From contig JAOTYN010000224.1 of the NCBI GenBank assembly GCA_029861825.1, positions 1 through 7,024 of the forward strand: 7,024 bases of DNA. Direction: 5' to 3'. The position numbers and the translations under genes are program-made. Source of the stretch: Cyclobacteriaceae bacterium. GTDB taxonomy: Bacteria; Bacteroidota; Bacteroidia; Cytophagales; Cyclobacteriaceae. Position 1 is the stretch's first letter. Every line of letters starts with the position of its first letter. The notes under the pieces are model-generated. The model was given only the letters and a program-made list of their open reading frames with translations. It did no database searches and was not told where the DNA came from. Below, one piece after another: positions 6,255-7,024 of this stretch.

Positions 6255-7024
6255 TCACATGCGATCTGGAACCTGTATCCCTAATAAACCCATTCCGTGT
6301 TTGATGGTACGGGCTACTTGTGAGGACAGCAATACCCGGAGGTCTCTGAGGTCTTCTCTGGGCTCACCAAATATGCTAACTTCTGCATAAAAGCGGTTAT
6401 ACTCTTTGGCCAGTTCGTAGACAAATTGAGCTATAACGGAGGGGGCATAATCTTTGGCCGCGATAGCTATTCGCGAGGGGTAGTCCGCCAATAAGTTGAT
6501 CAGCATAAGTTCACTGGGTTCCACCTTATCAATAGCATTGAACTGAACCGGCCCCACACCTATGGCAGTAGCCTTTCTTAGGATGGCAGAGATGCGGGCA
6601 TGCGTATATTGAATGAAGGGTCCGGTATCGCCTTGAAATGCAATGGACTCTTCGGGGTTGAACATGATGCGTTTCTTAGGGTCCACCTTGGTAAGGAAGT
6701 AGCGCAAAGCACCCAGGCCCAGTACTTTGTAGAGTTCATTGGCTTCATCCTCATTGAGTCCTTCGATTTTTCCTAACTCCAAGGTATGCCTTCGTGCAGT
6801 CTCCACCATTTCTTCTACGATCTGGTCGGCATCAACCACGGTACCTTCACGTGATTTCATCTTACCACTGGGAAGATCTACCATGCCATAGCTCAGATGA
6901 AACATGCCGGATGCGTAGGGCCGTCCCAATTTCTCCAGTATTTTGAACAGGACCTTGAAATGATAGTCCTGCTCATTGCCAACCACATAAATGGAGCGGT
7001 CGAATTGGAAATCTTGATATCGCA
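6255..7024 (-). CDS. argS: Arginyl-tRNA synthetase, C-terminal part, 5' end outside window
   Basis: This class I cytosolic enzyme charges tRNA-Arg with arginine. The last 255 residues are visible, probably a little over 40% of a protein that is usually 550-600 residues. The reading frame is open to the window edge: the codons upstream of the GTG at 6986 encode DRSIY, which continues into VVGNEQDYHFK, a conserved ArgS block, so that GTG is not the start. The KMSKS-equivalent loop is GKMKSREGTVVDAD, the form normal for many ArgS proteins. Then come FQGDTGPFIQYTHARI, which begins the DALR anticodon-binding domain, and EYNRFYAEVSIFG. The protein ends LLGIQVPDRM, the ordinary family C-terminus, so the 3' end is intact. 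The N-terminal HIGH motif lies outside the window. menA follows after one base. Confidence 0.97.
   Translation of the reverse strand, partial: RYQDFQFDRSIYVVGNEQDYHFKVLFKILEKLGRPYASGMFHLSYGMVDLPSGKMKSREGTVVDADQIVEEMVETARRHTLELGKIEGLNEDEANELYKVLGLGALRYFLTKVDPKKRIMFNPEESIAFQGDTGPFIQYTHARISAILRKATAIGVGPVQFNAIDKVEPSELMLINLLADYPSRIAIAAKDYAPSVIAQFVYELAKEYNRFYAEVSIFGEPREDLRDLRVLLSSQVARTIKHGMGLLGIQVPDRM

Noticed and set aside
6986..6986. GTG at 6986 as the argS start
   Set aside because: The frame stays open upstream and encodes conserved ArgS residues to the window edge, so the gene is partial rather than short.

Overview
The window is a densely packed stretch of bacterial chromosome in which all seven genes are read on the minus strand. 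In order of transcription, from high to low coordinates, they are argS (5' end outside the window), menA, a tandem-domain universal stress protein gene, a SUI1/YciH translation-factor gene, guaA, a gene for a secreted TPR plus type-1 periplasmic-binding-fold protein, and hemL (3' end outside the window). No rRNA, tRNA, CRISPR array, insertion sequence or phage gene is visible. No gap between genes exceeds about 80 bases.

The organism is most likely a member of the Bacteroidota, though the class cannot be fixed from this sequence. None of the six start codons in view (menA, usp, SUI1, guaA, the binding-fold gene, hemL) has a purine-rich Shine-Dalgarno sequence. The two larger gaps hold sequences resembling the Bacteroidota promoter (TTG about 17-23 bases before TAnnTTTG). 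Two features agree with this: menA implies menaquinone as a respiratory quinone, and hemL implies the C5 route to haem from glutamyl-tRNA. Composition looks uniform by eye, with no sign of recent transfer.

Region 5342-7024 holds argS and menA, separated by one base (TGA-T-ATG), so they are almost certainly co-transcribed. Region 5262-5341 is an 80-base gap with a strong small inverted repeat and a candidate promoter. Region 4069-5261 holds the stress-protein and SUI1 genes, fused by a TAATG stop/start overlap. Region 4009-4068 is a 60-base gap with a weak hairpin and a candidate promoter very close to the guaA ATG. Region 1-4008 holds guaA, the binding-fold gene and hemL, with gaps of 10 and 9 bases, and looks like one transcription unit.

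The genes are mostly housekeeping: arginyl-tRNA charging, menaquinone synthesis, GMP synthesis and tetrapyrrole synthesis. They do not form a single pathway. The least understood gene is the binding-fold protein between guaA and hemL. Its N-terminal TPR repeats and C-terminal periplasmic-binding fold recall the layout of the peptidoglycan-synthase activator LpoA, and no transporter genes lie beside it. I see no convincing new biological system here. The points worth a second look are that protein, the stress-protein/initiation-factor coupling, and the two small regulatory gaps.
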